Positions 49,181 to 61,431 of a stretch of DNA of 64,000 bases are shown here, piece by piece. The notes beneath the pieces are model-generated. The model was not told the origin of the DNA, ran no database searches, and was given only the letters and a program-made list of their open reading frames with translations. How positions within the stretch are numbered: position 1 is the stretch's first letter; each line of letters starts with the position of its first letter. Location of the stretch: NCBI GenBank assembly GCA_003956705.1, contig QZCP01000089.1, positions 112,370 through 176,369 of the forward strand, read 5' to 3'. Source of the stretch: Brevipalpus yothersi. Lineage: Eukaryota; Arthropoda; Arachnida; Trombidiformes; Tenuipalpidae. A program made the position numbers and the translations under genes.

Positions 49181-49342
49181 ACACTTGCTTCATATGTAAT
49201 TAAAAGCTTTTCCTGCTTCAAGTTCAAAGATTTTCATTTCGAAGGACATTAAAAATATCGATGATTAAATAAATTTAGTTCAAGTTAGGATTAGATTGTT
49301 TGAATAAATTTGGGGGAATTGTATTTTTCTTGTTCATCAATT

Positions 49343-51032
49343 ATGTACTCATCATCCAGTGTTGTCAATTTATCCAATAAGGTGAGAGTTGATACAGTAG
49401 ATATAGTTATTTATCCTTTTTTTCTTAATGTTAACCTTGCTCATCTTTTATCGGAAAGATTTCACCTCTTCGAGCTTGTGTCCGATTGTTTTCCAATCAA
49501 GCGACATGGCAAACCAAACCGTACAAATTACACAAGATGGATGAAGGTCCAAGTACTGATGTGACCGTTACCAGGGAAGATGCATTGCTACTGTATCGTG
49601 AGATGATGAGAATACGACGAATGGAAGCGGCTGCAAATGCATTGTACAAAGAGAAAGCAGTTCGTGGCTTTTGTCATCTATACTCTGGACAGGAAGCAGT
49701 TGCTGTCGGCATAGAACATGCTATCGATAAAGATGATCCAGTGATCACCGCCTATCGTGCTCATGGCTGGACACTTGTTCGAGGTGTACCAGCTAATCAA
49801 ATTTTAACCGAATTGACTGGGCGAAAATCTGGTTGTGCCAAAGGCAAAGGTGGATCAATGCACATGTATAATTACAATTTTTTCGGTGGCAATGGTATTG
49901 TTGGTGCTCAAGTTCCACTTGGTGCCGGTATAGCGTTGGCTAATAAATATACTGAAAATAATCGTGTATGTATGACATTATATGGCGATGGTGCAGCAAA
50001 TCAAGGACAAGTTTTTGAAGCTTTCAATATGGCAAAACTTTGGTCTCTACCTTGTAAGTGAATTTTGTTTGGTTAAAACTGAACCATAGCATTCTATTGG
50101 GCCAAATAGTGAACGATTCTAGATTCTGGCTACAAGCACCCATACAGCCAATAATAACTTGTCTGATTACCCTAACAATTTATGTGCTAATGAAGCAGTA
50201 ATGAAATCAGTTGAGGAATTCTAAATTGGTTTCGAGGATCGCAATGCGTCGATTCTGATAATCTTGATTCTAAATTGCGAATATTAACTTAAGTCAGCTT
50301 CTTCCTTATTCTTTGTCTCGAAATTGAAAAGGGTATGGCCAGGTTCCTACGAATAATTTATCACCTGACACTAAATCGATCATTTCTTCCCTATCAAAGC
50401 TATTGGTTCGATTTAAGGGTCTTTAGTTTTTGAAAATTGGTCAATTCAGAACCAAATGAACTAAAATGTTGTTTTCCATTTTTGCAGGTATATTTGTCTG
50501 TGAAAATAATGGTTATGGTATGGGTACCAGTGCTGAACGAGCTGCCGCTAGTACTGAATACTACGCTCGTGGTGATTATATTCCTGGTCTTTGGGTTGAT
50601 GGTATGGATGTTTTGGCAGTACGAGAAGCGACTAGATTTTTGGCCCAAGCCTGCAGAGAAGGAAAAGGTCCTTTCGTGGTGGAAGCTGCAACTTATCGAT
50701 ATCATGGTCACAGTATGAGTGACCCAGGCACCAGTTATCGAACCCGAGAAGAAATTCAAGGAGTTCGACAACAACGAGATCCGATCACATCTTTTAAGGA
50801 TAAAATTTTGAACGCTGATCTAGTCTCAAGTGAAGAATTGAAAAGCATCGAGAATGATATAAAAAGTGAAGTAGATGATGCCGTTAAGCATGCAAAGGGT
50901 GATCCTGAGCCTCCTATTGAAGAATTGACTGCCGATATTTATGTAAACCCTCTAGAACCATATGTAAGGGGAACTACACCGTTTACCAATCTTTCACACA
51001 TTCGCATAAATAAGCCTGTTAATATCAGTTGA
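49343..51032 (+). CDS. PDHA1: Pyruvate dehydrogenase E1 component subunit alpha
   Basis: Mitochondrial matrix enzyme; with E1-beta it decarboxylates pyruvate using thiamine diphosphate. Exons 49343..49381, 49459..50053 and 50488..51032 (phases 0 and 1), 392 residues, as in human (390). The N-terminus is a mitochondrial targeting peptide (MYSSSSVVNLSNK, then ISPLRACVRLFSNQ), lacking acids. Landmarks: REMMRIRRMEAAANALYKEK, GFCHLYSGQEAVAVG, AYRAHGWTL, KGKGGSMHMY, thiamine-binding LYGDGAANQGQVFEAFNMA, ENNGYGMGTSAERAA, and the phosphorylation loop YRYHGHSMSDPGTSYRTREE with the regulatory serines of the human enzyme. It is the only intact copy; two wrecks lie at 41551 and 44341. Confidence 0.96.
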
Positions 51033-51506
51033 TTATCTATGATAGTTAAAGAATTCAAGTGACAACTCTCACACACATGAAGTTATATTGATTAAATCTT
51101 TTTTTTGTTGCCAATCACGCATTCTCTGTTATGTAAAGAAAATTTTGATACAAAATTTCGAGCTTTTTGGAAAACATTCTGATTGTTGCTCAACCTTATA
51201 TCCAGATTATCAAATAATTTGATTATTTTCCCAAGTTCTTGATTCTTTCAATACGCTTTCCTAATCCAATTCTCGAAACTTTCACACACAGATCTGTTTA
51301 ATTCTTCACCCAGAGTCGAGATTTTCTCTACCTAATATCGATAGCATCCAATTCACAAATTAGTTAAATTAGATTATTGGTACCAAAAATATCAAGATGA
51401 TTTCATTTTTAATAATGAGCTTCAAGGTATGGAGAGAAATACAATGTAATCGATATTGAAAACACATCGCATTGCATCATTATTTCCGGTCACATGGAGC
51501 TCTGTG

Positions 51507-51545
51507 ATTGGTGGACATGAGCAACGGTCAATTTAAAAATTTGAA
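51507..51545 (+). promoter_or_regulatory. CCAAT and CHR-like elements of kinase 3
   Basis: ATTGG at 51507-51511, TTTAAA at 51532-51537 and TTTGAA at 51540-51545. One of the two CCAAT boxes of block A is lost here. Confidence 0.35.
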
Positions 51546-51721
51546 TTTTTTGGGCAAAACAAGTTCCTCGTTCTTTTTGTGTGTGTCATAGATTAGACTA
51601 AACTGTGGTCTGTTTGTATATAAAAGGATCAATTTTCTCTTTCATCCGATTAATTGTGTGCACTATTTGGATTGTGTTATATCCTTTTGTGCGTGATCAT
51701 AGCGTCAGATTTTCATAAAAT

Positions 51722-52776
51722 ATGGACATTGTAAGTGAAACTGAGTGTTACCATCCCAGCAGAAGTGTGTCAAAAATTGTGCCAAAAAATACAGAAGAAA
51801 AGTAAGTTTCCATTTGAAAAAAACGGTCATTTAATAGATTACAGATCTGATTGTTTGTGTTTTGTTCGTGTTGAACAGAGAATGGACAAAGAATGATTTT
51901 CACATTGGCTTGTCATTGGGAAAAGGACGATTTGGTGATATATACTTATCTCGAGAGATTGAAAGCAATTATATAGTTGCCATCAAAGTGTTGTCCAAAT
52001 CGGAAATTATTCGCCGTAATTTATTGCATCAACTTCGCCGTGAAATTGAAATACAAGCCCATCTTCGCCATGAGAATATACTCCGTTTGTTTGGATATTT
52101 TCATGATGCTTCTGAGGTATATTTAGTTCTTGAATATGCTCCTAATGGACAACTTTACAAAGTTCTGGAGAAAAAAGGTCGATTTGACAATGAAACTGCT
52201 GCTGTGGTAAGTTGCCTTGGATGGACTCTAGGTGTCCTCTACTCTTTAATTCACATTCTAATTGCCGCTAATTGTTATCACTTTGCTTCCTTTCCTCAGT
52301 ATATTTATCAAGTTGTTGATGCTCTCAAATATTGTCAAGCTCGACACATTATTCATCGAGATATTAAGCCTGAGAATATTCTCATCGGGCATCATGGTAA
52401 ACTGAAGATTGCCGACTTTGGTTCCACTGTGTATTCGCCATCGACTCGTCGAAAAACTCTGCTGGGATCACTCGATTATCTACCACCGGAAATGGTTAAC
52501 CATCAACCGTATGATGAGAAAGTTGATAATTGGTGTCTTGGTGTGTTAACATATGAATTTTTGGTTGGAAAGCCACCTTTCCACAGTGATGAAGTCACTA
52601 AAACCTACCAAAATATTCGCGGTGTTGTCTACTCTTTTCCAACCTCATTTTGTATTCATGAGCTTGCCATAGATTTCATCAGATGCTTGTTGAAGAAGAA
52701 TCCAGTCGAGAGAATGTCATTGAGTGATGCCCACCTTCATCAATGGCTTGTTCAATTTGGTGTCCAAAAGAAGTGA
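51722..52776 (+). CDS. Aurora-like serine/threonine kinase 3 (divergent)
   Basis: Exons 51722..51801, 51879..52206 and 52300..52776, with the same intron positions as kinases 1 and 2; 294 residues. Features: DFHIGLSLGKGRFGDIYLSR, VAIKVL, HRDIKPENILIG, DFG. The activation loop is STRRKTLLGSLDYLPPEM: the phosphorylated Thr is kept, but the CGT of the other copies (TMCGT) is replaced by LGS. Also DNWCLGVLTYEFLVG, where Aurora kinases have DLW. Intron 2 (52207-52299) is 93 bases long and has no stop in frame, so retention would insert 31 residues between the kinase lobes. It is catalytically plausible but changing faster than its paralogues. Confidence 0.88.
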
Positions 52777-52879
52777 ATCACGTTGAAGAGGGCCATTTTA
52801 AATGTCAATTTGAACATATTTTACATCAAACTAGAGTGATAATTTTTTTACTGAGCCATTTTCAATATTTCATCAATAA

Positions 52880-53270
52880 AACCAATCTCATCAATCCAGA
52901 CAAATTCCGTCCACCGTTTGATGGGATGATCAAATATTATTGAAATGACATATGAAGGGGAAACTTTCACGACACATATTAATCTTTTCTCTCGTCACAT
53001 AAGTTTTCTCCTCATCTTGTTGTATTCCTTATATTTAATCTGTTTTCTCTCTTCAACAATACTAGGAATCGTAATTTTTTCAAGTCCACTCGATTCAATC
53101 CGATCACAAGTAGCTGAATGATTATTCGAAAATTAATGCCACTTCATCTATCATTTCAACAAATTAGTAGGATCGACATCGTGATCACTTGTGTATAATG
53201 AGCGGCTGTTTGTGAACATATCTTTCAAGAAGTAAACCGAAAAACCGAAACGAAGAGAGAGAGTTTTGAT
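52880..53270 (+). repeat. Direct repeat, copy 1 (3' flank of kinase 3)
   Basis: It aligns by eye with parts of 53790-54600: the INPDKF-PPF coding-like piece, the tcacataagttttct segment, the caagtccactcgattca segment and the aagtaaaccgaaaaaccg segment occur in the same order. Confidence 0.7.
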
Positions 53271-53284
53271 TGTCAAAACTAATC

Positions 53285-53390
53285 ATCAAATTTTAGGCAT
53301 ATCTCAAGGTAAAACAGAGCCCATCATATAAATTAAGACATCATCATGTCTCGAGCTCTGTTTTACCTTGAGATATGCCTAAAATTTGAT
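53285..53390. repeat. Perfect 36-bp inverted repeat with 34-nt loop
   Basis: Arm 53285-53320 and arm 53355-53390 are exact reverse complements; the spacer is 53321-53354. It would fold as a long perfect hairpin. It lies exactly between the 3' flank of kinase 3 and the kinase 4 pseudogene, at the junction of two direct repeats. No coding content. Confidence 0.95.
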
Positions 53391-53460
53391 AGGGTTTCCA
53401 ATTTCGTAAGCCATGCTTCTTCACATCCACGTTAATTGTTGGAATTCGATTGAATTTCTA

Positions 53461-53845
53461 TCTATTCTACTCATCTGGACAATGGACCTTAAATGACTTC
53501 TAATTAGGCAAACCTCTGGGAGCAGCAAGATTTGGAACAGATCAATTGGCTATGTTTTTCGGACTGAAATATGAAATGAAGAGCAAGTTTATTGCTGCCC
53601 CCAAAGTGATCTTCAAAAAACAATTAAACGAGAATGGGAGTCAATATCAATTAAGGGGAGAGATTGAAATTCAAACTCATCTTGAGCATCCTAATATTCT
53701 TTCAATGTTTGCCTTTTTGGATCATGAAGATGAAAAAATAATATTCATGATTCGGGGATACTGTCCGGGGAATGAAATGTATCGTTTTCTCATCAATCCA
53801 GATAAATTCTATCCACCATTTAATGTGTCAATCAAATATCATTGA
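53461..53845 (+). pseudogene. Aurora-like kinase 4 pseudogene
   Basis: N-lobe fragment of an Aurora-like kinase: QWTLNDF then an in-frame stop, KPLGAARFG with a broken glycine loop, and an insertion after it. AAPKVIFKKQL replaces the usual VALKV. Then RGEIEIQTHLEHPNILSMF, an extra residue in FLDHEDEKI, and GYCPGNEMYRFL. The remainder of the kinase (catalytic loop, DFG) is missing, and the frame runs into flank-derived INPDKFYPPF. It resembles kinase 2 most (IFKKQL, EIQTHL). Confidence 0.85.
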
Positions 53846-54578
53846 GCAGACATTTCTGAAGGAAATCTTCCCTTTCATGATACTCAATTCACCATACATC
53901 AGATGATGATATATCCAGACGAATAACTGAATGAATTATTTATTGATTTCCCTTTTTTTCTATTTTCCCATCCATGCCATAATATTCTTGCCATTCCACT
54001 CTCTCATCAACAGTGATTTGTGATCATGATTCTCGATTGAGCAAAAAAGTCAAATTTGTATAGAAAATGAATGAATAAAATTTTCCATCTTTTGTCTCAA
54101 GTGGTCATAAATGATGATAATTAGCATTCAAATTGAATCTTATTAGAATTCCGATCATTTTCTCTCATCACATAAGTTTTCTTTTCAACTTGCTGTATTT
54201 CTTATACTTTTCATTCTTCTTTTTTCTTCTCTTTCTTTTCACTGGAAATCGTAATCTTTTTCAAGCTTCAACTTCAAGTTCAAGTCCACTCGATTCACTT
54301 CGATCACAAGTAGCTTAATGATTATTCGGAAATTATTGCCACTTTTTTTTCTTTCTCTTCAACAAGTCAGCAGGATCTTGGTGTGTGTCTGTATGTACGT
54401 TAATCGTGAAACTGATGGCAAACGCAAACAATATTGCCGTTCATTTTCATTTCCAATCATATCTTATTTTTTTCACCTTCATCTCCTCTTTTTTTTCGTA
54501 TTTCTTCTCCTTCATGATCTCACATATGTATAAAGTACGAGTGTTTTTGAATATATCTTCCAAAAAGTAAACCAAAAA

Positions 54579-54600
<22 letters not shown>
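53790..54600 (+). repeat. Direct repeat, copy 2 (3' flank of kinase 4 pseudogene)
   Basis: Counterpart of 52880-53270, expanded by insertions. It ends at the aagtaaaccaaaaaacgaagagag segment, where a GA tract begins. Confidence 0.7.

Positions 54601-54625
<25 letters not shown>
54584..54625. repeat. (GA)n microsatellite
   Basis: GA tract of about 42 bp that marks the end of the duplicated region. The corresponding place in copy 1 has only a short GA run. Confidence 0.95.
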
Positions 54626-54628
<3 letters not shown>

Positions 54629-54878
54629 AACATTTGACCAGCTTCTCTATTTGATTGCCATGATTTGAAAATAAATCGGAAACAAGTAAACGATTAGGGG
54701 TATGATGATGAAAGTTAATTTATGAGTGTTACGATCGTTAACTTGATGGGATCGTTTTGTAACTTTTCTGCCCAGTTTTTCTTCTCCAACATCCATACCA
54801 ATACACTCAAGACTAACCTCTCTTACTGACCACATGTGGTTCTCTATCTATCTACCTTCCTCTAGACCCAATCGTTGA

Positions 54879-54921
<43 letters not shown>

Positions 54922-55076
54922 CATCATAGTCCGATATGAATGCAGTTATTTATGTGAATATCTGTTGTGTTTCAAGGCATAATTTTCATTCACCATTTGA
55001 TTAATAATCCTGCTGACAGGGTAACGAGAAACTTTGAATTTTCACGCATTACACTCGACAAGGTAGAGAGATGATA

Positions 55077-55078
<2 letters not shown>

Positions 55079-55138
<60 letters not shown>
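55079..55138. repeat. (CT)n microsatellite
   Basis: CT tract of about 60 bp. Confidence 0.95.
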
Positions 55139-55142
<4 letters not shown>

Positions 55143-55322
55143 ACTTATTACCACAAGTGAACGGAGTGCGACTCATACGGAATAATTGATGAAAGTTACC
55201 TTTTGGATGGTCAGTTGACGCCCTTAATTCATCACCAAATGATGAATTATTTTTCTACTTCTTCTCCTCTTCTACCTTATTTTCTCAATATTTTGGGTTC
55301 TTCATTGGACGAGATGATTTTT

Positions 55323-55324
<2 letters not shown>

Positions 55325-55369
<45 letters not shown>
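55325..55369. repeat. (CT)n microsatellite
   Basis: CT tract of about 45 bp. Confidence 0.9.
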
Positions 55370-55372
<3 letters not shown>

Positions 55373-56012
55373 ACTACTGCTACTATGAGTACTTCTTCTT
55401 CTTCACACGATAACTGATCATCGGAATGAAATGTTTAACACACACTCACCACACACACAAAATTGGGAGCATTGCAAATCAAGTGGTGCGATAAGATGCC
55501 CGAAAAATTATCATCAATCTGATGGAAGATGTACAAGGAGGATAAGTAAATAGCAGCTATAGATTATCACTTGGAATGCTGGTAATATACACACATGAAG
55601 AGGAAAAAAATTTACTCATAATTCGGTCAATTCTTGATTTTTATTCCTCAGATTGTGATTGACATCCCCTATCAGTAAGATAGTCCTCCGGGAATACCAT
55701 TCGTATCAATTCAAACACGATACCCTTTTCAATATTTGACACCAAAGGGTTTTTCATTTGACAGAGAGCATATTGTTAACTGAAGTCATCATTGGAAGCC
55801 TTGTGAGGGGCTTTTTAGCTAGAAAAGCCCACCAAAAGTGGTCCCTTGTGAATATGCCATTTAACAAGGGAGAAAGAGAGAGGATAACTTGTGACTAAGT
55901 TCCGGTCGATTTTCGCCTCTTTTGTTGGCCAAAAAACTCGATAAAAGTAAGCCAGAGAAAGGACCAGCTAGTATCATGAATGACTTTTTTCAATGGATCG
56001 GAGGTGATAGAA

Positions 56013-56014
<2 letters not shown>

Positions 56015-56080
<66 letters not shown>
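56015..56080. repeat. (GA)n microsatellite
   Basis: GA tract of about 66 bp. Confidence 0.95.
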
Positions 56081-56085
<5 letters not shown>

Positions 56086-57113
56086 CGATTTTGTATAGAT
56101 ATACGCGGAGGCGGGAAACCTCTCAGACCCTGATGTGTATATAGTTTGTATGGGTGAATTGAGTGGTTATTTTTTCGATTAAATCTATACTCGACTCTGA
56201 TCACAATCAAGGAAAAAGATTAATTCAGCTTCATTAGATCTATTTTCAGCTATGAAAGGAGCCAATCGATGCCACTTTATTGGTTGATCATGACAGGAGG
56301 AGAAAATTTTTCATCTTTTGGTGTTGAAGGCAAGGCGCGAACTGTGTGTAAGTGTGTGTGTGTGTGTGAAAAAGATGCTTGAAAATAAAATGAGTTTATG
56401 TATGTGTACACATATGAACATGAACGTGTATGCAACCTTGCTACCATGAATCATGATCTTTCATCAAATTACATTTTGAATGAGTGTAATTGATGGTTTC
56501 TCTTCTCATTGGGATTAACCACAAGCTTCATTTTGCTCCCAAAACTTCATGAACATACACACACATACAATAGTGGGTATTTCGAAATGAGATTCTTGTT
56601 TTCTCTCTCTCTCTTTTTCTCTTTCTCTCTCTCAGATGAATAAAAAGAAGTGTAAAAAAGCCAAATAAATGATAACAAATTTCATTTCCACTCATACTTA
56701 CAATCGTGTTACTAATTACACTTCCACATGAGCTGGGGATGTTGCTCTATTAAAACTTTAACTGATTCTGAATTATCTATCACTTCGCTTTTCGCGCCAT
56801 TATCAAGGCGTAATCAGCATGATTGGTTAGCTCCAGATCAATCAAACTTTTCAGAACTTTTTATTTCTTCCCATCGCCTGGAGCACATTGATCATCATCA
56901 ACACACAGCAAATCATAATAATGATTATAATGAAACTCTACAAATATATATAAACATGATGTTAAGAAAATCATCATCAGAAATCTTGTTGGAATAAATC
57001 TTTTCACACACATCGCACACATACACGAAAACTTTGGTGACGCTTTCATCACATCATTGACCGGAATAATCCTATTAGTCTTATCAATTATCCTCTTTTC
57101 TATTTTCTATCAT

Positions 57114-57155
<42 letters not shown>

Positions 57156-58728
57156 GCTCTGTCTGGAAAGATTATCCATCAAGAATCACTTTCGATTGAG
57201 TTGATGTACAAGTTGGTTATTTTATGTCCTCTTGATTTATTGGGCCCACAGTAACTGGAACACCATATGAATCCAATTGAAACCAGCAGTGGACACGAGG
57301 GTTGGGGAATGCTAGAGGCCATTTTCAGGCGAGGAGGAAATTTTTTTTCGCTTCTTCATCCCCTCAAAGTCCTAACAGAAAAAATAAATGAATGAATGAA
57401 ATCAAGAGTCAATCAAATTGAAGTGAAGTCTTTCCCTGTCTCTTTCTCGCTTCTTCGAATTGAAGTTAAATTCAACCAAGTGCAAATGATCATCGGTAAC
57501 ATTAGTCAAAATGTGCCTGGAAAATTTGAATGAAAAATTTTGGTGGTATAATTTAGGGAAAAGTGAAAAGGACCACAGTGAAAAAAAGTACCTCATGAAT
57601 TGAAGCAAAGATCAGTAATCGAGGAAATTTGTCTTGAACAAACCTTCTTGAGAACAGGTATCATGTTCCTCTTATTTCCTTGAATAAGAGTAAGAAAAAT
57701 TTCTTTTCTACTTCACATTCTCTCACATGATACACACTTGGAACATTGCTCTTACCACTCAGCATGAGAGTAAGTGTGTGTATGTGTGATATTGAGCATT
57801 CAGTCTGGTTCAATTATTGGAAGAATTAATTGGTCTTACTTGCCATGGATTCATGGAGAAATGATGATGAGTGAAGAGAGAGAGAGAAGGTCCTGAAGAC
57901 GGCCCGCTGAAAGAGAGACCCCAAGCAAATGTTCTCGTAATTCATGTTCTTTCGCAGGTATGTTGTTCATAATGATTTTTTTTGAGGATATCTCTCCTGT
58001 AAAACACTACTGATCTAATCAATTTTTCTGTCATCAGTGTGGTCTTGCTAAATATTTTTGATCATCCAAAATTTTCTGGGAAAAAAAAATTCATCAGAAG
58101 CTGGATCCAGCAGAGAGAATTTTGCTCACTTTCTCTCTCTATTTCTCCTTGAATCCACAGTAAGTAAGACCAATTTATTCTTCCAATAATGTTGGTCTGA
58201 TTTTCTTTAGCTCAATTCAAATCATTTAGTTTTGATTCTTCCATCTTTGACCAACACTTAATTTGAAGGCGAAATGAGTTTTCCCTTTCTTTTCTTTACT
58301 CTAGAACATACAACAAAGAAAGCTTAACAAGATTACCGAAATCAATCATCTTCCTTCTTCCACAACAACATTAGTTGGATTCCGAATAGAATGAATGATT
58401 TTGAAATCAAGCTGGTCATGAGTCCTAAGTAAAAATGAATATCTCATCAAGAGAAGGCGATTGCCATAGTCATTGATAGCTTTTTGCACCTTTTACTTTT
58501 CTCTCTCTCTTCTCTCTTCTCTCACCGGTCGAATGGAAAAGGAGAAAGCAATTTATTTGGAATCACTGTTCCTCTCTCCAAAAGGAGCCAAAAAAAATGA
58601 GTTCTCTTTCGAGTGTGCTTGTAATTTCGTGGCTACTTTGCCATTCAACAAGATATAGCCGCAAAAAAATGCCCACGTGTTGGCAAAAACATTGGGGTTT
58701 GCACTAGCGCGCGGGCGGGAACGTTCAT

Positions 58729-58731
<3 letters not shown>

Positions 58732-58792
<61 letters not shown>
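58732..58792. repeat. (GA)n microsatellite
   Basis: GA tract of about 61 bp, preceded by a short CpG-rich patch (gcgcgcgggcggg). Confidence 0.95.
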
Positions 58793-58795
<3 letters not shown>

Positions 58796-59036
58796 AATGG
58801 GTTGATACTTCACGTATAGCCATTAATCAGTGAACACAGCAGAAGTGATCACAACTGCCACAGAGATAGATTCTATCTTTCTTCTCTTCTCCTCTCTCTC
58901 TCTCTCCTTCTCACTATCCAATGAAGATATCATGATTTGAACAATGATACTAGCAGTTTTGCCATCTTTTCCTATGTAGTCACACTCTCCACGCTCTGAA
59001 AATCAAACCCATTAGTTATGTCCAATGTGTATCGTT

Positions 59037-59040
<4 letters not shown>

Positions 59041-59089
<49 letters not shown>
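59041..59089. repeat. (CT)n microsatellite
   Basis: CT tract of about 49 bp. Confidence 0.95.
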
Positions 59090-59091
<2 letters not shown>

Positions 59092-59999
59092 TCCTCTATT
59101 TTACCAAGGAACCACAAAAGTTGGATGAAGAGCTAAAATACAAATGGAAGAAAACTATGTATTTGTGTGAATGTGGACTCAATCCGGGCACAGGAAAAAG
59201 AATGATCTCTGGCAGCAAATGTTGCTGTATTGTTGAATGGTAAAAAGTCACTCTGAATTCATGACTGCGGAACTATTCATCTCTCTTTTTTTACTTTGGG
59301 CTCTCTTTGCTCCTCTCTTTCTCTCTCTCTCTCTCATGCCTCATGTGGCTTTCTTCACCAAACACTATTCAGCATGGACTTGTCAGAATCGGGTCGAGTT
59401 ATGGCCACTTAGCACGAAGGAGTTAGTTTTTCTTTTATTTTGATGCCTTTTTTGTGCGTAAATCAAACCCTCAATCTCAGCTGTCCATCATCCGGAGCAT
59501 TTGAACGGAAACTCTGGAATAAAATAGAAACATGATTTCACTTATTCCCTATATCTATAGCTTTAATTGAGCCTAGCAAAATCAAATGCTATTTATCTAG
59601 CACCAACTATTTGAATTATCTTATATTCAGTTTGGATGAGAGAACATGAGCTAACCATTTCATTTCGTTACGCTAGTGGGACATTGGAAAGTTCTTCTTA
59701 CTGATGGTCGATGAGACTGATTTTCTCTCTCTCTCTCTCTCCTTATTCTTGAGGGATACAAAATAGGCCATTTTTGGGCAAAATATGTCCTATAATAAGT
59801 GTGGAAACTTAGTGGCGTAAAAAGCCTAATCGCATCATCATCAAGCCTATTGTGTGAATTTTCACTCCTCAAGGGTCTATCTAACAAATACGCTGTTGGA
59901 AAGAAGATGATCATGATCATGATCATACTCATACTCATATCAGGCACACATGAACAAATTTATCATCAAAATGAGTATATATACTCATTTCTATTCTCA

Positions 60000-60002
<3 letters not shown>

Positions 60003-60050
<48 letters not shown>
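60003..60050. repeat. (CT)n microsatellite
   Basis: CT tract of about 48 bp; a second, interrupted CT tract follows at about 60224-60293. Confidence 0.95.
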
Positions 60051-60053
<3 letters not shown>

Positions 60054-60230
60054 GCTTGTCTCACAACCTCGCCCATCCGAAGCGGTTGTTACAATCTTTC
60101 TCTCATTTCTATTCTGACTTCAAGTTGCACGCTATTCCTCAGTTACAGCAACCAATCGACAGAATTGCTGGTACATCTTTTTATTCCCTCTTCTTTTGGG
60201 CTCATTCTTGCAGCTCGATTACTCTCTCTT

Positions 60231-60284
<54 letters not shown>

Positions 60285-61373
60285 TCTCTCTCTCTTGGTA
60301 TTTTTTAATTTTATCAATTCATTTCCACATTCACGTGATTATCCTTTTACATTTAATAAGAGAAGCTCATGAAACTAGTCATTAAAAGGGTGTCCATATG
60401 TAGACGTATATAAAAAAGAATATATTGATAAAAACATTTTGATAGTCAATAAAAAAATTTGGAACAACAATTTTTTGGCTATTGCACTGGAATAAAATCA
60501 GTATCTTTGTGAATTATAATCAAAGAATCACGTTAAAAATAATGGTCAGCTCAATGGTAATAATTTTTCCAGATCGAAACAACTTGCCAGTGACAACAAA
60601 TGATTTGCATTCAGAAGTTCATTAGCAAAAATCCCAGACATTCTTCGAGGAGAAAATTGATTTCCAGAAAGAATTGAGACTCCAAATCAGACATAACAAA
60701 GTGTTTTCATGATATCGTGTATATTTTCTTTCGGATTTTTGTCTCAAAGTTCAGATAATCTGTTCATCAAGCGTAAACATGCCCAACTGTTTGAGTGATG
60801 ACAGATGACCTGAAAAAAATCTAGGGAAGCCATCTTTTCTTCTATCTCTCTTCCTGAACGAAAACATTCTTCTCCGATTTCAGATTATTATTCATTGTTT
60901 TGCTCATTGTTAATGATTGACAAAAAGTTTTCCAGTCCAATAAGAAGAAATAATAGTCGTTATACTTTGTCCCAACTAAACACTCATCTCTACAGATGGG
61001 AAAACAAAATGACACATTCATTGGACCAACATTTTATCACACACATATATTCAGCAAGCATCCAGGTTCAGTGTCACTGTCCGGTAACCACTTGAAGCAT
61101 GGAAATTTGTGTGTCTTGAATATCTTCTCCATGGATGGTGGAGATGAGATCTCGTTGAATACCGCAAATTAGTGACCAAGGCAAATCCAAACCCTAACAG
61201 AGGTCCTTGCCAGAGAGAGAGAGAGAGAGAGAGGACCGGTGATCAGAGCCCAAAAACGGTTTGACCAAGCATATTGAATTGCTTCCAGTCGTATACTTGA
61301 GTGAATGGTTTCATCGGGAATAGATATTGAATTTCCCTGCCGAAATAGGTCCTACTGTTGGTGATAGAAATGG

Positions 61374-61376
<3 letters not shown>

Positions 61377-61428
<52 letters not shown>
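61377..61428. repeat. (CT)n microsatellite
   Basis: CT tract of about 52 bp. Confidence 0.95.

Positions 61429-61431
<3 letters not shown>

Larger units (their letters stand above)
49343..52776 (+). repeat. Duplicated block C (intact PDHA + Aurora-like kinase 3)
   Basis: Third copy of the block and the only one with a working PDHA. Confidence 0.8.

Noticed and set aside
42662..52776. Aurora-like copies as retrocopies
   Set aside because: All three keep the same two introns at the same phases and share flanking DNA, so they arose by DNA-level tandem duplication.
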